From NCBI RefSeq assembly GCF_016595525.1, contig NZ_JAENII010000001.1, positions 1 to 64,000 of the forward strand: DNA of 64,000 nt, written 5' to 3'. Positions 62,500 to 64,000 of the stretch are shown here, one piece after another; position 1 is the first letter of the stretch; every line of letters starts with the position of its first letter. The position numbers were made by a program, and so were the translations under genes. Source of the DNA: Haloferula rosea (GTDB taxonomy: Bacteria; Verrucomicrobiota; Verrucomicrobiia; Verrucomicrobiales; Akkermansiaceae). Under the pieces are notes generated by a model that was not told the origin of the DNA, did no database searches, and saw only the letters and a program-made list of their open reading frames with translations.

Positions 62500-64000
62500 G
62501 TGACGGCATGGCAAGCAGCGGAGGACACCATCAGGCAGTGTTTGGAGCAGGGGATCCGCGAGTTCGTGGTGTGTGCGGGTGCGCGCAATGCGGTGCTCGT
62601 GGAGGTCCTTGTACAAGCGGAGAGCGCCGGGCATGTCACCTTGCGGCGTCATTTCGAGGAGCGCTCGGCGGGGTTTTTCGCGCTGGGTCGGACGATGGCC
62701 AGCGGTGAGCCGTGTGCGGTGGTGACCACGAGTGGAACGGCGGTGGCGGAATTGCTGCCGGCGATGGTCGAGGCCCGCTATCAAGGGCGGCCATTGGTTG
62801 CCTTGACGGCGGATCGCCCTGCCTCCTTCCGGGGTAGCGGGGCACCGCAGTCGATGAATCAGGTGGGGATTTTCGGCGAGCATGCGGGCAGCGGGGATCT
62901 TTCCGGCTGGGACCGACGTTCGCCTTGGCATGTGAATGTGGAACTCGAGGAGGCCTTCGAGCCGGGTGTGCTGGAGCTCGGGGGTGCGATCGTATCGCGA
63001 AGTGAGGCGGACTGGCCGCGGCTGGCGGTGGCTGGCCTGGCGCGCTGGATGAAGGATGATCTGTATCGTGGCCTCGTGGTGATGATCGGTGGCCTTGAGC
63101 CCGAGGACCGGGAGGACGTATTTCATTTTCTGCATGAACTCGGTGCGCCGGTGGTGGCCGAGGCGACGAGCGGTTTGCGTGAGGCGCTTGCGGGCCTCGT
63201 GCTTCCGGATCCGGATCGGATGCTCAAGGCGATGCCTCCGGGAAAGGTGTTGCGTCTCGGATCCGTGCCGAGCGGCCGGTTCTGGCGGGATCTCGAGGAC
63301 TTGCCGGATGTGGAGGTCTGGAATGTCAGCCGGAGTGGCTTTCCCGGGCTGGCACGTGAGTCCTTCACCATCACCGGTGAGGTGGGTCGCGTCGTGCGGG
63401 CGCTCGGCGAAGCGGAGGAGGCGGGCGATGCGCTCGACTACCTTCCTCGTAGTTCACGCCGGTTTGCGGAGATCGACGAGTTGTTGGAGGCCTATCCGGA
63501 CAGCGAGCCGGGCCTGCTGAGGACGCTGTCGCACTATGCGGCGCTGGGGTCCGGTGTGTTTCTCGGGAACAGCCTGCCAATCCGCGAATGGAACCTGTTT
63601 GCCCAGCGCGATCGCCCGGTGCCGGAAGTGAAGGCCAATCGGGGCATGAACGGGATCGATGGTCAGGTTTCAACTTGGTTCGGCGTGAGTGCCGCGCGCG
63701 AAGACGCGTGGTGTATCGTGGGTGACCTGACGGCGCTCTACGACCTGTCCGCGCCGGCCATGCTGGGTCAGGTGGTGACCAAGGGTCGGGTCCTCGTGGT
63801 GATCAACAATGGGGGAGGTGCGATTTTCGGACGGGTCCCTCGACTTCAGGCGATGGGGCCGCGGGGAAAGGAATTGATGATGAACCCTCACGCGGTGTCC
63901 CTGGAAGGCTGGGCGGCGATGTGGGGGATGCGTCACGTGCGGATCGCGACCGTCGAGGACTTCGATCTGCTCGAGACCGATGACGGCATGCTGCTGGTCG
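62500..64000 (+). CDS. menD: 2-succinyl-5-enolpyruvyl-6-hydroxy-3-cyclohexene-1-carboxylate synthase MenD (partial)
   Basis: The first 500 codons of a thiamine-diphosphate enzyme in menaquinone synthesis; the frame runs off the window end with no stop. Recognisable parts are HFEERSAGFFALGRTM, TTSGTAVAELLPAMVEA and ALTADRPASFRGSGAPQSMNQ in the Pyr domain, and the ThDP-binding block GDLTALYDLSAPAML with VINNGGGAIF. MenD adds succinic semialdehyde to isochorismate. The GTG at 62500 is the first start codon that keeps the N-terminal family pattern (GIREFVVCAGARNAV). The start of the reading frame is less certain than the identity. Confidence 0.93.
   Translation, partial: MTAWQAAEDTIRQCLEQGIREFVVCAGARNAVLVEVLVQAESAGHVTLRRHFEERSAGFFALGRTMASGEPCAVVTTSGTAVAELLPAMVEARYQGRPLVALTADRPASFRGSGAPQSMNQVGIFGEHAGSGDLSGWDRRSPWHVNVELEEAFEPGVLELGGAIVSRSEADWPRLAVAGLARWMKDDLYRGLVVMIGGLEPEDREDVFHFLHELGAPVVAEATSGLREALAGLVLPDPDRMLKAMPPGKVLRLGSVPSGRFWRDLEDLPDVEVWNVSRSGFPGLARESFTITGEVGRVVRALGEAEEAGDALDYLPRSSRRFAEIDELLEAYPDSEPGLLRTLSHYAALGSGVFLGNSLPIREWNLFAQRDRPVPEVKANRGMNGIDGQVSTWFGVSAAREDAWCIVGDLTALYDLSAPAMLGQVVTKGRVLVVINNGGGAIFGRVPRLQAMGPRGKELMMNPHAVSLEGWAAMWGMRHVRIATVEDFDLLETDDGMLLV

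Noticed and set aside
1-64000. CRISPR array, insertion sequence or prophage
   Set aside because: No regularly spaced repeats, transposase, integrase or phage structural genes were seen in any frame.

Overview
The window is a continuous stretch of a high-GC, diderm bacterial chromosome. Several things point to the phylum Verrucomicrobiota, probably order Verrucomicrobiales. It has a division and cell-wall cluster (rsmH-ftsL-ftsI-murE-murF-mraY-murD-LysM-ftsW), a MurE with the meso-diaminopimelate DNPR motif, a lipid A gene (lpxB), a bactofilin, menaquinone synthesis (menD), and a secreted protein with the acidic Asp/Asn-rich linker common in this phylum. The phylum is an inference from gene content; no rRNA is present. 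Many genes lack a clear Shine-Dalgarno sequence.

Layout. 1-10.8 kb: the dcw cluster on the plus strand, very tightly packed with start/stop overlaps. It stops after ftsW, without murG, murC, ftsQ, ftsA or ftsZ. 10.9-16.1 kb: a membrane zinc peptidase with a clear terminator, a lipoprotein, a cytochrome P450, a stand-alone M41 (FtsH-type) peptidase, a ThuA-domain protein, a spermidine-synthase-like protein and another lipoprotein. 16.1-27.8 kb, minus strand: a membrane glycerophosphodiesterase, an alpha/beta hydrolase, a large TPR protein, an NtrC-type regulator, then housekeeping genes uppS, purA, carA and a PlsC-type acyltransferase. 28-36.6 kb: an accessory-looking block with three DUF1254/DUF1214 proteins, two outer-membrane-barrel-like proteins, a small lipoprotein, an inverted barrel-gene remnant and a divergent AraC regulator. 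36.7-43 kb: nadA, a MarR regulator with a perfect palindrome upstream, bactofilin, a TPR membrane protein, lpxB, a RibD-type reductase and a glutaredoxin. 43-50 kb: a GH20 hexosaminidase followed by a convergent four-gene polysaccharide operon (three glycosyltransferases and a Wzy-like polymerase). 50.2-54.4 kb: two adjacent paralogous large membrane proteins of unknown function. 54.4-64 kb: a Tat-exported intradiol dioxygenase, a secreted protein, ruvX, a mannose-1-phosphate guanylyltransferase, an RtcB-family ligase, a GNAT acetyltransferase, an HNH endonuclease directly behind tRNA-His, a 54-codon small gene with its own terminator, an unrecognised 301-residue protein and a truncated menD.

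How the genes fit together: the first 10 kb makes lipid II precursors and the septal synthase. uppS supplies the undecaprenyl carrier used by MraY and by the polysaccharide operon, and the guanylyltransferase could supply GDP-mannose to it. lpxB serves the outer membrane. The stretches least explained by known biology are the DUF1254/barrel block, the paralogous membrane pair, the small gene at 60952-61116 and the protein at 61474-62379.
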